From positions 124,001-188,000 of the forward strand of contig JAJOZX010002358.1 of assembly GCA_023014485.1 (NCBI GenBank): a DNA stretch of 64,000 bases. Direction: 5' to 3'. Source of the stretch: Bathynomus jamesi. Lineage: Eukaryota; Arthropoda; Malacostraca; Isopoda; Cirolanidae. The translations under genes were made by a program, and so were the position numbers. The stretch's first letter is position 1, and each line of letters begins with the position of its first letter. Positions 1-11,280 of this stretch are shown here, one piece after another. The notes below the pieces were generated by a model, which made no database searches, had not been told where the DNA came from, and was given only the letters and a program-made list of their open reading frames with translations.

Positions 1-9
1 TATATATAT

Positions 10-287
10 CCCCGCAAGGGGGTTCTAAGCTCGTGCTCTTGAGTGCTCTTTGTGCTCGTTTGTACGTGCTTGTTCCTGGAGGTTTCACGTGCGCCCTCCC
101 GGCCCTAGCACCCAAGGATGATGGGGCTCGGCCCTGCAGTCCTTGTCATCCTTGGTCTTTTTCCACTTCGACTGTCCCCTCCACCCTTTCTTTTTCGTCT
201 TTCCTCTCACTTTTTCTTTGTTTTTCCGCTGAGATATGCCCTTTAAATAGAGGCGAATCGGTTCTTCCTGAACTAAAAAAAAAAAAA
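10..287 (+). mobile_element. GC-rich ~275-bp interspersed repeat, copy 1
   Basis: A GC-rich block stands out from AT-rich surroundings. It starts CCCCGCAAGGGGGTTCTAAG and ends TTCTTCCTGAACT followed by a poly(A) run, with (TA)n on both sides. A second copy lies on the other strand at 27176-27447 and starts at the same base, so both copies share the same 5' boundary as well as the A-tail. This looks like a short retroposed unit (SINE-like, or the 3' end of a LINE). No tRNA-type A/B boxes are visible. The open frames across it are not supported as a gene. Confidence 0.6.
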
Positions 288-298
288 ATAAATAAAAA

Positions 299-350
299 AT
301 ATATATATATATATACATGCTGCATACATATACATACACACATATACATG

Positions 351-399
<49 letters not shown>

Positions 400-428
400 C
401 ATACATACATATATATACATATATATAT
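299..428. repeat. (TA)n microsatellite with CATA variants
   Basis: Alternating TA with ACATACA interruptions. The last eight bases, ATATATAT, form the left target-site copy of the hAT-like element that follows. Confidence 0.9.
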
Positions 429-722
429 TAGGTGCATTAAACGCCCCATGATTTTCAAAAAGGTGTTGGATTTTAATGTCTATTCCCTCAAATGTTACAC
501 TTGTTGGTAGAAGTATGTATGCAAAACATAAATCAAATCGGAGGTGGTCCTGGGTGGCCACCGGCCACTTTTATATATTTAGTAGTGATGCACCGAATAT
601 TTGGCAAATATTCGGTATTACTTATAATACTAATATACAAATATTTGGTATTACTATACTTACATTGATTGAAAGTTGAAAATGTATAAAACACAACGCC
701 AATGTCACTACTACAACTTTGC

Positions 723-3071
723 TCATTTCCGCAAATTTGGCCTCGCTTTGCGGTCACATTCAACCACTTGAAGATTTTGGAAGTGGTCTTCTCCTCTTGC
801 AGCTGAGACAAAATCAGTTGTGAGCTTTACTGCTCTCTCCGCAGGGTCATTCACAACATTTAACCCATCCACAATGGACTTGGCTGCCTTGAAGTGGTCA
901 TTGTTTTGCCAATTGTCAACATCCTCTGTTAGGAAGGTCATATCCAGGTGAAGAAGGTTCACTGTAAACCACGAGTCCTCGTTCACAAGATCAGCCAGGG
1001 TTGTAATTTTTGGAAATGACGGTTTGCCATATCCAGAACCGTAGCGGTGTTTTGGAGTGCTTGGCATTTCATCTGGTTGTATGGCCAGTAACACATCTGC
1101 AAGGGCACGACGCTCCTTTTGAGGTACTGCATTGCTGAACACTGCCAAAACAACCAGTTCTGGGGTTAAATACCACAAATGTTTATCAAAGGCTTTCACA
1201 GCGCTGACTGAAATGATTGAGTTGACAGCTTTATAGTTGAGCAGAGTCTTCTTGTATAAGCACAAATCAAACCATGGGGCATTTGAAGCAGACTGACATA
1301 TGAGCCACCAATCACAATAAATATAAACAACAAAAACAACAAACTCCTTCAGTTTTTCCTGTTGATGTTGTGTTGTTACAGTTCCTCGAGGTAGTACAGA
1401 AATTTGCTCTTCAAGTAGGCATATTTTGATGGAATAAAGAATCTTTGACATCCACCTTGCTTTATGCATGGCCCCAGGTCTGTGGAGTGTTCCTTGTTTT
1501 GTGACATCATCATCGAGGACTACCTGGCAGAGTTGTGCCATTTCCTTGTAGTCTTCCCTACAGTATGAAGCGCTTGTGCGGATTGTGCTTAAAACCTTGT
1601 TTTTGCAGGATAAAAGCAGTTGTTGTGCATCGTCATTGTACATTGAAATGTCAATTTTGGTTAAACTTTCATCCTTTGCATGCAATATGCGTTCCCAATT
1701 CTTCTGGAATCTTTGGAACAAAGATGCTTCTGGAGACTTTGATGTCTCAATTTTGAGAGCGTCAAACACATGATCCAGGATTACCTCTCCAACATGATGG
1801 CGACATGCACACCACAGAAGAGCACGGTCCAGTTTTGATTGAATGGTAACACAGGCAGCTGTAATGTGTCCAGTGTTTGATGCTGTTGTGTCAAAACATA
1901 AGTTGACAACTGACTGTTTGCACTTCCATGAATGTAGAAACGTGTAAGTGTGCTCGGCAATGATGTCACCTGATGACATATCACTTCCACGAGGATATCT
2001 AGCCACTCCCAGTAGCTTTACATCAGTGGCATTCCCAACCAACACTGGCAATCTTTCTTCCTTGCCATTCTTGTTTGTGAGCGTATGCATCTGCTTGCCA
2101 TCCCAGTGAAGTGTTGCAGCTGTTGGGGCGATCCAATTTTCTCGAATATCTTTGGCGATAGCACTTGTTATTGATCGTCGAGCCTTATCAGCAGTTGAAT
2201 ACGACTTGGCCACACGACGTGGATCACCTCCTGCCTCTTGAATTACAGCTTCGGTGAGCACAGCCTGTTGAACAGGAGTTATGTTTAGTCGAGTAGCAAC
2301 AGACACGACTGAAGGCCTTTTCAGAATATCATGAGGAATAAAGGCAGACGTACCTGCATATGTTGATCTGTGGTGACTACGCTTCCTTTGAAGCTCTGGA
2401 ATCGCCTCTTCTTCAGTTTCTTCCAAGCTATCTGCAGAGGCACTATCATCAGAGCATACAGAACTTTTCATCTCTTGTACACTGGATGATTCATGACGTT
2501 CTCGTCTTGAAGCTTCCGCTAAGATGCGTTTTTCTTTTCTACGATCTTTATCAGCTTTCTTCTTGTCAACACTACCAAATGAGGCTACTCTGTCAGATTT
2601 CATTGACTCTAAAAATGCTCTATCTTCCTCATTCTTAATGTTTGTCATTGCATCTTTTGTCCATACACCAAAGGTCTTATCAAGACATTCATTCATGGAT
2701 TGCAACTTAGCCAAAGTGTTTGGAGATTCTCTGCGAGAAACAGGTATTTGACGCAATTTGTTATTGTCATTAAGAAGGTCAAGTATTAGTTTGCAGCATT
2801 GATGGTCTGAAAGCATAGGAATATTTGCTTTAGTGTAGAATGTTTTCAGCTGGATAAGGACTATGCTGGCAGATTTCCATTTGAGTGGCTGTGTTTGTTT
2901 GCCTTCACATATTTCTTTCTGGATGTGCCACATCACGCATCGAAGAACCTGCTGGCAAGTTGGGAGGCGGACTCCTGTCAATGTACCATCTCCTTCTGTA
3001 AGAGCATTGCCAAGACCAAAAATGGCACTTGCTAATCTGGTCTTCTTAGCTTCCATTGTTACAGCTTCCAT
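723..3071 (-). CDS. divergent hAT-like transposase, intact 782-aa frame
   Basis: Predicted to cut and join DNA for element A. The N-terminal ~150 residues carry a conserved LPTCxQVLRC block shared with copies C-E. Residues 150-230 are charged and Ser/Glu-rich. The core then follows the order of hAT enzymes: D324 in LHWDGK, D394 in FDTTASNTG (70 residues later), C423-x2-H426 in CRHH, W540 in ARWMSK, and E638 in WYLTPE as the candidate third acid. A tail motif VVNDPAER (E745) may correspond to the hAT dimerisation tail. No BED zinc finger is visible at the N-terminus. The start is the first of two close ATGs (residues 1 and 6); either could be used. This is the only copy of five in the window without a frameshift. 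Assignment to hAT rests on motif order and 8-bp duplications, not on a database search. Confidence 0.8.
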   Translation of the reverse strand: MEAVTMEAKKTRLASAIFGLGNALTEGDGTLTGVRLPTCQQVLRCVMWHIQKEICEGKQTQPLKWKSASIVLIQLKTFYTKANIPMLSDHQCCKLILDLLNDNNKLRQIPVSRRESPNTLAKLQSMNECLDKTFGVWTKDAMTNIKNEEDRAFLESMKSDRVASFGSVDKKKADKDRRKEKRILAEASRRERHESSSVQEMKSSVCSDDSASADSLEETEEEAIPELQRKRSHHRSTYAGTSAFIPHDILKRPSVVSVATRLNITPVQQAVLTEAVIQEAGGDPRRVAKSYSTADKARRSITSAIAKDIRENWIAPTAATLHWDGKQMHTLTNKNGKEERLPVLVGNATDVKLLGVARYPRGSDMSSGDIIAEHTYTFLHSWKCKQSVVNLCFDTTASNTGHITAACVTIQSKLDRALLWCACRHHVGEVILDHVFDALKIETSKSPEASLFQRFQKNWERILHAKDESLTKIDISMYNDDAQQLLLSCKNKVLSTIRTSASYCREDYKEMAQLCQVVLDDDVTKQGTLHRPGAMHKARWMSKILYSIKICLLEEQISVLPRGTVTTQHQQEKLKEFVVFVVYIYCDWWLICQSASNAPWFDLCLYKKTLLNYKAVNSIISVSAVKAFDKHLWYLTPELVVLAVFSNAVPQKERRALADVLLAIQPDEMPSTPKHRYGSGYGKPSFPKITTLADLVNEDSWFTVNLLHLDMTFLTEDVDNWQNNDHFKAAKSIVDGLNVVNDPAERAVKLTTDFVSAARGEDHFQNLQVVECDRKARPNLRK

Positions 3072-3137
3072 TGTTTCTGAAAGACAATAAAGGATATTAT
3101 TAGACTATAAGTGAAGTTTCGTTTATGGTACGTTTTA

Positions 3138-3229
3138 TGTAAATCACCCCTTTAGGGTGTATCAAACGCCCTTAGGTTCTTGGATTTTAATGTCTATTCT
3201 CTCAAATGTTATGTAAATCACCCCTTAGC
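3138..3229. repeat. extra copy of element A terminus flanked by short direct repeats
   Basis: Positions 3154-3212 repeat the outer ~60 bases of the element A right terminus in inverted orientation (TAGGGTGTATCAAACGCCC, then TTGGATTTTAATGTCTATTC). The segment is bracketed by TATGTAAATCACCCC on both sides. It lies between the start codon and the right terminal repeat. Confidence 0.7.
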
Positions 3230-3463
3230 AACTCTATATTAAAAGAAACAATGTAAGTAGTCAACTGGTTGGTAAATAAAAAAAGATATTTTTACATAGC
3301 CCGGCCCCCAAAAATTGCCGCGAAAATATAAAAGTGACTGGTGGCCACCCAGGACCACCTCCGATTTAATTAATTTTTGGCATACACACTTCTAGCAACA
3401 AGTGTAACATTTGAGAGAATAGACATTAAAATCCAAGAACCTAAGGGCGTTTGATGCACCCTA

Positions 3464-3598
3464 ATATATATATATATATATATACATGCTGCATATATAT
3501 ATATATATATATATATACGCTGCATACATACACATATATATATATATATATATGCTGCATATACACACACATACACACATATATATATATATATGCTG
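3464..3598. repeat. (TA)n with TGCATA and CACA interruptions
   Basis: Compound microsatellite. Its first eight bases are the right target copy of element A. Confidence 0.9.
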
Positions 3599-3603
3599 TA
3601 TAT

Positions 3604-3784
3604 GATGAGAACAAACTTTTCTGGTCAATTTTGAGGTGTTTTGCATGAATCTGCCATCCATTTCCTGTGTAAATGTGTAGTTTTCGAGATGTCATCATCT
3701 CGAAAACTATGCATTTGCACAGGAAATAGATGGCAGTTTCATACAAACTGCCTCAAAATTAACCAGAAAAGTTTGCTCTCATCA
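3604..3784. repeat. foldback (long palindrome) repeat, family 1
   Basis: The arms pair over about 85 bases around a centre near 3694, where TTTTCGAGATG meets CATCTCGAAAA. Both arms carry TGCATGA or TCATACA, GCCATC/GATGGC and CCTGTG/CACAGG blocks. A related foldback lies at 15590-15775. No open frame: a MITE-like non-coding element. Confidence 0.75.
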
Positions 3785-3890
3785 TTTTCATTTAAACTAA
3801 TGAAAATATCGCGACAACCTAACCAATCATCAAGGGTGTACAGTTGACCTAACTGGGCATTTAGTTGACCTAGCTAGGCATTCAGTTAAG
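3785..3890. repeat. half of foldback family 2 plus two minisatellite units
   Basis: TTTTCATTTAAACTAATGAAAA is a small palindrome; then comes CCAATCATCAAGGG, the arm sequence also seen at 15261-15366 and 19561-19754. It passes into GTTGACCTAACTGGGCATTT, which is the unit of the minisatellite that resumes at 11281. The LINE at 3891-11280 therefore appears to split this array. Confidence 0.65.
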
Positions 3891-3995
3891 AACATAAGAA
3901 ATTTTTATAGTGGGCACACTAGGGGCCACTTCAGCCCATCAAGGTGGCTCCACTATGTAAAAACTGCCTGTACATTGGCAATAACCAATTTTTAC

Positions 3996-6900
3996 AAAAC
4001 TAATTAAGTATCAATTTAAAACTAATTAACTATGTATCAATTTAAAACTAATTAGTTAAGTATCAATTTAAAACTAATTAAGTATGTATCAATTTAAAAC
4101 TAGTTAGTTAAGTGTCAAATTAAAACTAGTTAGTTAAGTGTCAAATTAAAACTAGTTAGTTAAGTGTCAAATTAAAACTAGTTAGTTAAGTGTCAAATTA
4201 AAACTAGTTAGTTAAGTGTCAAATTAAAACTAGTTAGTTAAGTGTCAAATTAAAACTAGTTAGTTAAGTGTCAAATTAAAACTAGTTAGTTAAGTGTCAA
4301 ATTAAAACTAGTTAGTTAAGTGTCAAATTAAAACTAGTTAGTTAAGTGTCAAATTAAAACTAGTTAGTTAAGTGTCAAATTAAAACTAGTTAGTTAAGTG
4401 TCAAATTAAAACTAGTTAGTTAAGTGTCAAATTAAAACTAGTTAGTTAAGTGTCAAATTAAAACTAGTTAGTTAAGTGTCAAATTAAAACTAGTTAGTTA
4501 AGTGTCAAATTAAAACTAGTTAGTTAAGTGTCAAATTAAAACTAGTTAGTTAAGTGTCAAATTAAAACTAGTTAGTTAAGTGTCAAATTAAAACTAGTTA
4601 GTTAAGTGTCAAATTAAAACTAGTTAGTTAAGTGTCAAATTAAAACTAGTTAGTTAAGTGTCAAATTAAAACTAGTTAGTTAAGTGTCAAATTAAAACTA
4701 GTTAGTTAAGTGTCAAATTAAAACTAGTTAGTTAAGTGTCAAATTAAAACTAGTTAGTTAAGTGTCAAATTAAAACTAGTTAGTTAAGTGTCAAATTAAA
4801 ACTAGTTAGTTAAGTGTCAAATTAAAACTAGTTAGTTAAGTGTCAAATTAAAACTAGTTAGTTAAGTGTCAAATTAAAACTAGTTAGTTAAGTGTCAAAT
4901 TAAAACTAGTTAGTTAAGTGTCAAATTAAAACTAGTTAGTTAAGTGTCAAATTAAAACTAGTTAGTTAAGTGTCAAATTAAAACTAGTTAGTTAAGTGTC
5001 AAATTAAAACTAGTTAGTTAAGTGTCAAATTAAAACTAGTTAGTTAAGTGTCAAATTAAAACTAGTTAGTTAAGTGTCAAATTAAAACTAGTTAGTTAAG
5101 TGTCAAATTAAAACTAGTTAGTTAAGTGTCAAATTAAAACTAGTTAGTTAAGTGTCAAATTAAAACTAGTTAGTTAAGTGTCAAATTAAAACTAGTTAGT
5201 TAAGTGTCAAATTAAAACTAGTTAGTTAAGTGTCAAATTAAAACTAGTTAGTTAAGTGTCAAATTAAAACTAGTTAGTTAAGTGTCAAATTAAAACTAGT
5301 TAGTTAAGTGTCAAATTAAAACTAGTTAGTTAAGTGTCAAATTAAAACTAGTTAGTTAAGTGTCAAATTAAAACTAGTTAGTTAAGTGTCAAATTAAAAC
5401 TAGTTAGTTAAGTGTCAAATTAAAACTAGTTAGTTAAGTGTCAAATTAAAACTAGTTAGTTAAGTGTCAAATTAAAACTAGTTAGTTAAGTGTCAAATTA
5501 AAACTAGTTAGTTAAGTGTCAAATTAAAACTAGTTAGTTAAGTGTCAAATTAAAACTAGTTAGTTAAGTGTCAAATTAAAACTAGTTAGTTAAGTGTCAA
5601 ATTAAAACTAGTTAGTTAAGTGTCAAATTAAAACTAGTTAGTTAAGTGTCAAATTAAAACTAGTTAGTTAAGTGTCAAATTAAAACTAGTTAGTTAAGTG
5701 TCAAATTAAAACTAGTTAGTTAAGTGTCAAATTAAAACTAGTTAGTTAAGTGTCAAATTAAAACTAGTTAGTTAAGTGTCAAATTAAAACTAGTTAGTTA
5801 AGTGTCAAATTAAAACTAGTTAGTTAAGTGTCAAATTAAAACTAGTTAGTTAAGTGTCAAATTAAAACTAGTTAGTTAAGTGTCAAATTAAAACTAGTTA
5901 GTTAAGTGTCAAATTAAAACTAGTTAGTTAAGTGTCAAATTAAAACTAGTTAGTTAAGTGTCAAATTAAAACTAGTTAGTTAAGTGTCAAATTAAAACTA
6001 GTTAGTTAAGTGTCAAATTAAAACTAGTTAGTTAAGTGTCAAATTAAAACTAGTTAGTTAAGTGTCAAATTAAAACTAGTTAGTTAAGTGTCAAATTAAA
6101 ACTAGTTAGTTAAGTGTCAAATTAAAACTAGTTAGTTAAGTGTCAAATTAAAACTAGTTAGTTAAGTGTCAAATTAAAACTAGTTAGTTAAGTGTCAAAT
6201 TAAAACTAGTTAGTTAAGTGTCAAATTAAAACTAGTTAGTTAAGTGTCAAATTAAAACTAGTTAGTTAAGTGTCAAATTAAAACTAGTTAGTTAAGTGTC
6301 AAATTAAACTAGTTAGTTAAGTGTCAAATTAAAACTAGTTAGTTAAGTGTCAAATTAAAACTAGTTAGTTAAGTGTCAAATTAAAACTAGTTAGTTAAGT
6401 GTCAAATTAAAACTAGTTAGTTAAGTGTCAAATTAAAACTAGTTAGTTAAGTGTCAAATTAAAACTAGTTAGTTAAGTGTCAAATTAAAACTAGTTAGTT
6501 AAGTGTCAAATTAAAACTAGTTAGTTAAGTGTCAAATTAAAACTAGTTAGTTAAGTGTCAAATTAAAACTAGTTAGTTAAGTGTCAAATTAAAACTAGTT
6601 AGTTAAGTGTCAAATTAAAACTAGTTAGTTAAGTGTCAAATTAAAACTAGTTAGTTAAGTGTCAAATTAAAACTAGTTAGTTAAGTGTCAAATTAAAACT
6701 AGTTAGTTAAGTGTCAAATTAAAACTAGTTAGTTAAGTGTCAAATTAAAACTAGTTAGTTAAGTGTCAAATTAAAACTAGTTAGTTAAGTGTCAATTAAA
6801 ACTAGTTAGTTAAGTGTCAAATTAAAACTAGTTAGTTAAGTGTCAAATTAAAACTAGTTAGTTAAGTGTCAAATTAAAACTAGTTAGTTAAGTGTCAAAT

Positions 6901-8862
6901 TAAAACTAGTTAGTTAAGTGTCAAATTAAAACTAGTTAGTTAAGTGTCAAATTAAAACTAGTAGTTAAGTGTCAAATTAAAACTAGTTAGTTAAGTGTCA
7001 ATTAAAACTAGTTAGTTAAGTGTCAAATTAAAACTAGTTAGTTAAGTGTCAAATTAAAACTAGTTAGTTAAGTGTCAAATTAAAACTAGTTAGTTAAGTG
7101 TCAAATTAAAACTAGTTAGTTAAGTGTCAAATTAAAACTAGTTAGTTAAGTGTCAAATTAAAACTAGTTAGTTAAGTGTCAAATTAAAACTAGTTAGTTA
7201 AGTGTCAATTAAAACTAGTTAGTTAAGTGTCAAATTAAAACTAGTTAGTTAAGTGTCAAATAAAACTAGTTAGTTAAGTGTCAAATTAAAACTAGTTAGT
7301 TAAGTGTCAAATTAAAACTAGTTAGTTAAGTGTCAAATTAAAACTAGTTAGTTAAGTGTCAAATTAAAACTAGTTAGTTAAGTGTCAAATTAAAACTAGT
7401 TAGTATGTCAAATTAAAACTAGTTAGTTAAGTGTCAAATTAAAACTAGTTAGTTAAGTGTCAAATTAAAACTAGTTATTAAGTGTCAAATTAAAACTAGT
7501 TAGTTATGTCAAATAAAACTAGTAGTTAAGTGTCAAATTAAAACTAGTTAGTTAAGTGTCAAATTAAACTAGTTAGTTAAGTGTCAAATTAAAACTAGTT
7601 AGTTAAGTGTCAAATTAAAACTAGTTAGTTAAGTGTCAAATTAAACTAGTTATTAAGTGTCAAATTAAAACTAGTTAGTTAAGTGTCAAATTAAAACTAG
7701 TTAGTTAAGTGTCAAATTAAAACTAGTTAGTTAAGTGTCAAATTAAAACTAGTTAGTTAAGTGTCAAATTAAAACTAGTAGTTAAGTGTCAAATTAAAAC
7801 TAGTTAGTTAAGTGTCAAATTAAAACTAGTTAGTTAAGTGTCAAATTAAAACTAGTGTTAAGTGTCAAATTAAAACTAGTTAGTTAAGTGTCAAATTAAA
7901 ACTAGTTAGTTAAGTGTCAAATTAAAACTAGTTAGTTAAGTGTCAAATTAAAACTAGTTAGTTAAGTGTCAAATTAAAACTAGTTAGTTAAGTGTCAAAT
8001 TAAAACTAGTTAGTTAAGTGTCAAATTAAAACTAGTTAGTTAAGTGTCAAATTAAAACTAGTTAGTTAAGTGTCAAATTAAAACTAGTTAGTTAAGTGTC
8101 AAATTAAAACTAGTTAGTTAAGTGTCAAATTAAAACTAGTTAGTTAAGTGTCAAATTAAAACTAGTTAGTTAAGTGTCAAATTAAAACTAGTTAGTTAAG
8201 TGTCAAATTAAAACTAGTTAGTTAAGTGTCAAATTAAAACTAGTTAGTTAAGTGTCAAATTAAAACTAGTTAGTTAAGTGTCAAATTAAAATAGTTAGTT
8301 AAGTGGTCAAATTAAAACTAGTTAGTTAAGTGTCAAATTAAAACTAGTTAGTTAAGTGTCAAATTAAAACTAGTTAGTTAAGTGTCAAATTAAAACTAGT
8401 TAGTTAAGTGTCAAATTAAAACTAGTTAGTTAAGTGTCAAATTAAAACTAGTTAGTTAAGTGTCAAATTAAAACTAGTTAGTTAAGTGTCAAATTAAAAC
8501 TAGTTAGTTAAGTGTCAAATTAAAACTAGTTAGTTAAGTGTCAAATTAAAACTAGTTAGTTAAGTGTCAAATTAAAACTAGTTAGTTAAGTGTCAAATTA
8601 AAACTAGTTAGTTAAGTGTCAAATTAAAACTAGTTAGTTAAGTGTCAAATTAAAATAGTTAGTTAAGTGTCAAATTAAAACTAGTTAGTTAAGTGTCAAA
8701 TTAAAACTAGTTAGTTAAGTGTCAAATTAAAACTAGTTAGTTAAGTGTCAAATTAAAACTAGTTAGTTAAGTGTCAAATTAAAACTAGTTAGTTAAGTGT
8801 CAAATTAAAACTAGTTAGTTAAGTGTCAAATTAAAACTAGTTAGTTAAGTGTCAAATTAAAC
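3996..8862. repeat. 26-bp tandem satellite, about 185 copies
   Basis: The unit contains AAAACTAGTTAGTTAAGTG followed by TCAAATT; the period is 26 bases. The first few units (to ~4100) are divergent (AATTAAGTATCAATTT); the rest are virtually identical. Variation from ~6300 to 8660 is mostly single- or few-base deletions with hardly any substitutions. The block has no coding capacity. Confidence 0.95.
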
Positions 8863-9377
8863 TAAGATAGAATCTCTGGATCTATTTATAACTGACATGC
8901 AAATATATCAGATCCAAAGAATCCAGTCAATTTCATTATAGTACCCATCAATACCAGTACCTTGCCAACCAAAAATAAGTCATGGTCCATATCAGTTGCG
9001 GACCAAGTCACAATTTACAACCATATACATTACAATATATATATACTTAGGAGGAAAAGTGTAGGTGTGGCTGTAAAGATTGTATAGTAATGTAGAAATG
9101 TGTGCACCCATTTTGGGTCTCCCATTTAAATGTGTTTGTGGGGCAAGTGAAGATCATGAGTTTTTCAATACCTCACAGTACTATGGGGGGCACCGCTCAG
9201 CAGAGGAATATCTCTAAATCGGGTGTGTAAGGACAGAGAGTATCCCCTAACCCAAGATGCTGCCTCCCTATATCCCACAACACCTGTGTTGAGCTGTGGG
9301 ATCTATCACCCAAATGCACATAATATATATGAAATAAACTAGTACCATTCATGCAATAAAAATGGGCTTAAACACCA
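8863..9377 (-). other. LINE 3' untranslated region
   Basis: Sequence between the ORF2 stop and the satellite, belonging to the minus-strand LINE. It includes a short (TA)n near 9035. No gene is seen here. Confidence 0.5.
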
Positions 9378-11280
9378 TCACCAGATGTCCCTTGCAGATA
9401 TCAAACTATCCAACCTTCTTTTGAAAGAATCGAGTGTATCTGAAGTCACCACTTCTTTTGTCAGACTGTTCCAAAACTTAATTACTCTGTAAAACTATGT
9501 TTTCTTAAATTTGTTCTACATCTTGGCTTAAATAATTTCATACTATGACCTCTAGTCTGGTTATTGTGATCCTTAATGAAAAGAGAATCAAAATCTATCT
9601 TATCCAACCCTTTTATCATTTTATACACCTCTATCATATCACCCTTTAACCTCCTCTTTAATGAGAACATGCTTAGATACACCAGTCTTTCCTTATATGT
9701 CAATTGTCTTAGAGATGGGATCATTCTTGTTGCTAGTTTCTGTACTTTTTCCAGTTTTTCAATATCTTGTATCAAATAGGTACTATTAATTTGAATGCAG
9801 TATTTGAGGAGGGGTCTCACATATGAAATGTATAGTTGCTTTATAATATTGGGTGATTTGTATTCAATGTGTGTGTGCATGAGATTGAGTCTAGCATTTG
9901 CTTTATTTCTGATTACCGTACAGTGATTTGAGGGTTTAAGTTCATTAGTCACAGTGACACCCAAGTCTTTCTCTTTATCATCATTTTTAATCCAAATTCC
10001 ATTCATATTGTATTCAAATTCTGGATTTTTTGGCCCAATATGCATAACCTTGCACTTATCAATATTAAATTTCATCTTCCACTTATTTGCCCAGGCTGTT
10101 ACACTCAGTCTTTTTGTATTGTCATTGCTCCTGCTACTGACTTAACATTTTGTATCATCAGCAAATTTTGAGGTTTTACATGATAGGCCCTTCTCTAGAT
10201 CATTTATATAGACAACAAAAAGCAGAGGTCCCAGCACAGACCCCTGTGGGACTCTGCTCAATACGGGTCTCCAAGTAGACTTATTTCCATTTAGATGAAC
10301 TCTCTGTTTTCTGTTTCTCAGCCATTCTTCTATCCAGTCAGCTGTGTGACCTCTTATACCATGGGCTCTAACTTTTACCAACAATCTTGCATGAGGAACA
10401 GTATCAAATGCCTTTGCAAAATCCAAGTATACTATATCTATTGGCACTTTATTGTCCAAATGCAATAGGACTCCATCATAAAATTCAATCAAGTTGGTTA
10501 GACAGGACCTTCCATTTTGAAAGCCATGCTGGCTATCATTTATAAGGTTGCACCCTTCAAGGAACTCAGTAACTTTACCTCTAATGATACTTTCAAGTAA
10601 TTTGCAAATAATGGAGGTGAGGCTGATGGGTCTGTAGTTTTTTGCCAAGTTTCTATTTCCTTTTTTAAAGATTGGAGCCACATTTGCTTTCTTCCAATCC
10701 TCTGGAATTTCAGTACATATCAATGATTTATTAAAAATAATTTCTAGTGCCTGTGCTAATATTCTTTTTGACAGCTTTTATGACTGTTGGATGCATTTCA
10801 TCTGGCCCTGGAGATTTTTCCATTTTTAATTTATCTATTGCTTTTAGGATATCTAGTTTTGTTACCCTTAATTCATTTATTTCTCTATCTTGTCCTGGTA
10901 GTATAAGATCAGGAATATTATTTAAATTTTCATTTGTGAATACTGATGAAGTATTTGTTTAGTTCTTCAGTTATTTCAAGATCATCATCTATAGTTTTAT
11001 CATCTATATGGAGGGGGTCAATTTTCTTTTTCACTCTACTTTTCAAATTGAAGTGACTGAAAAACTTCTTAGGATTGTTTTTTGAATTCTTGACTAGGGT
11101 TTTTTCCAGGTCTCGTTTGCTATCTCTGATTGCTTTCTTGCAAATGCTTCTTTTACTTTTATATATTTCAGAGTCTCCCATTTTTAGTTCTTTTGAATTT
11201 ATGAAATGCTTTTTTGTTTTGTTTTTTCTCTGATTGCTCTTTTTTACATTGCAGTTTATCCAAGGTTGTTTTTTATTTTA
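9378..11280 (-). pseudogene. LINE ORF2 remnant: reverse transcriptase and C-terminal region
   Basis: On the minus strand the order is: a pre-RT segment with KNNPKKFF (11181-10930); a frame-shifted stretch with EKSPGPDEMHP; reverse transcriptase with [36 protein letters not shown] and FADDT (10723-10142); then the thumb and C-terminal segment (10075-9482) and a last frame-shifted end FWNSLTKEVV stopping at TGA 9380-9378. The FADDT box is the metal-binding active site of these enzymes. At least three frame breaks make it non-functional. The endonuclease domain is absent because of 5' truncation. The motifs fit the CR1/Jockey group; the exact clade cannot be settled by eye. Confidence 0.85.

Larger units (their letters stand above)
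429..3463 (-). mobile_element. hAT-like element A, apparently complete
   Basis: A 3035-bp element with long terminal inverted repeats at about 429-578 and 3326-3463. The left end reads TAGGTGCATTAAACGCCC; the right end inverted reads TAGGGTGCATCAAACGCCC. After a small gap both arms share TTGGATTTTAATGTCTATTC, TCAAATGTTACACTTGTTG and GGAGGTGGTCCTGGGTGGCC. ATATATAT flanks both ends, as an 8-bp duplication within (TA)n. The single long frame on the minus strand (723-3071) has no stop. The terminal arms differ at scattered positions, so the insertion is probably not very recent. Confidence 0.85.
3891..11280 (-). mobile_element. 5'-truncated LINE (CR1/Jockey-type) with giant satellite in 3' region
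   Basis: The minus-strand 3' end is marked on the + strand by AAGAACATAAGAAATTTTTA at ~3887. The body runs up through a satellite block (3996-8862), non-coding 3' sequence (8863-9377) and ORF2 (9378-11280), and is truncated at 11280 within the region before the reverse transcriptase. Minisatellite sequence flanks both sides, which suggests insertion into that array. No clear target duplication could be picked out. The satellite may be an expansion of a LINE 3' end or an independent gain. Confidence 0.65.

Noticed and set aside
85..561. Open frames rich in YIYIYI around 85-561, 3370-3746, 20409-20790, 28191-28814 and 62779-63538
   Set aside because: They are translations of (TA)n/(TATACA)n microsatellites; the tyrosine-isoleucine runs have no protein signature.
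582..712. Possible small hAT MITE (TAGTGATGCACCGAATATTTGG ... GTCACTA) in the 3' part of element A
   Set aside because: Termini look right but no 8-bp duplication could be found, so not listed as an element.
4080..8862. CRISPR-like array
   Set aside because: Repeats are contiguous without spacers and the DNA is eukaryotic; it is a satellite.
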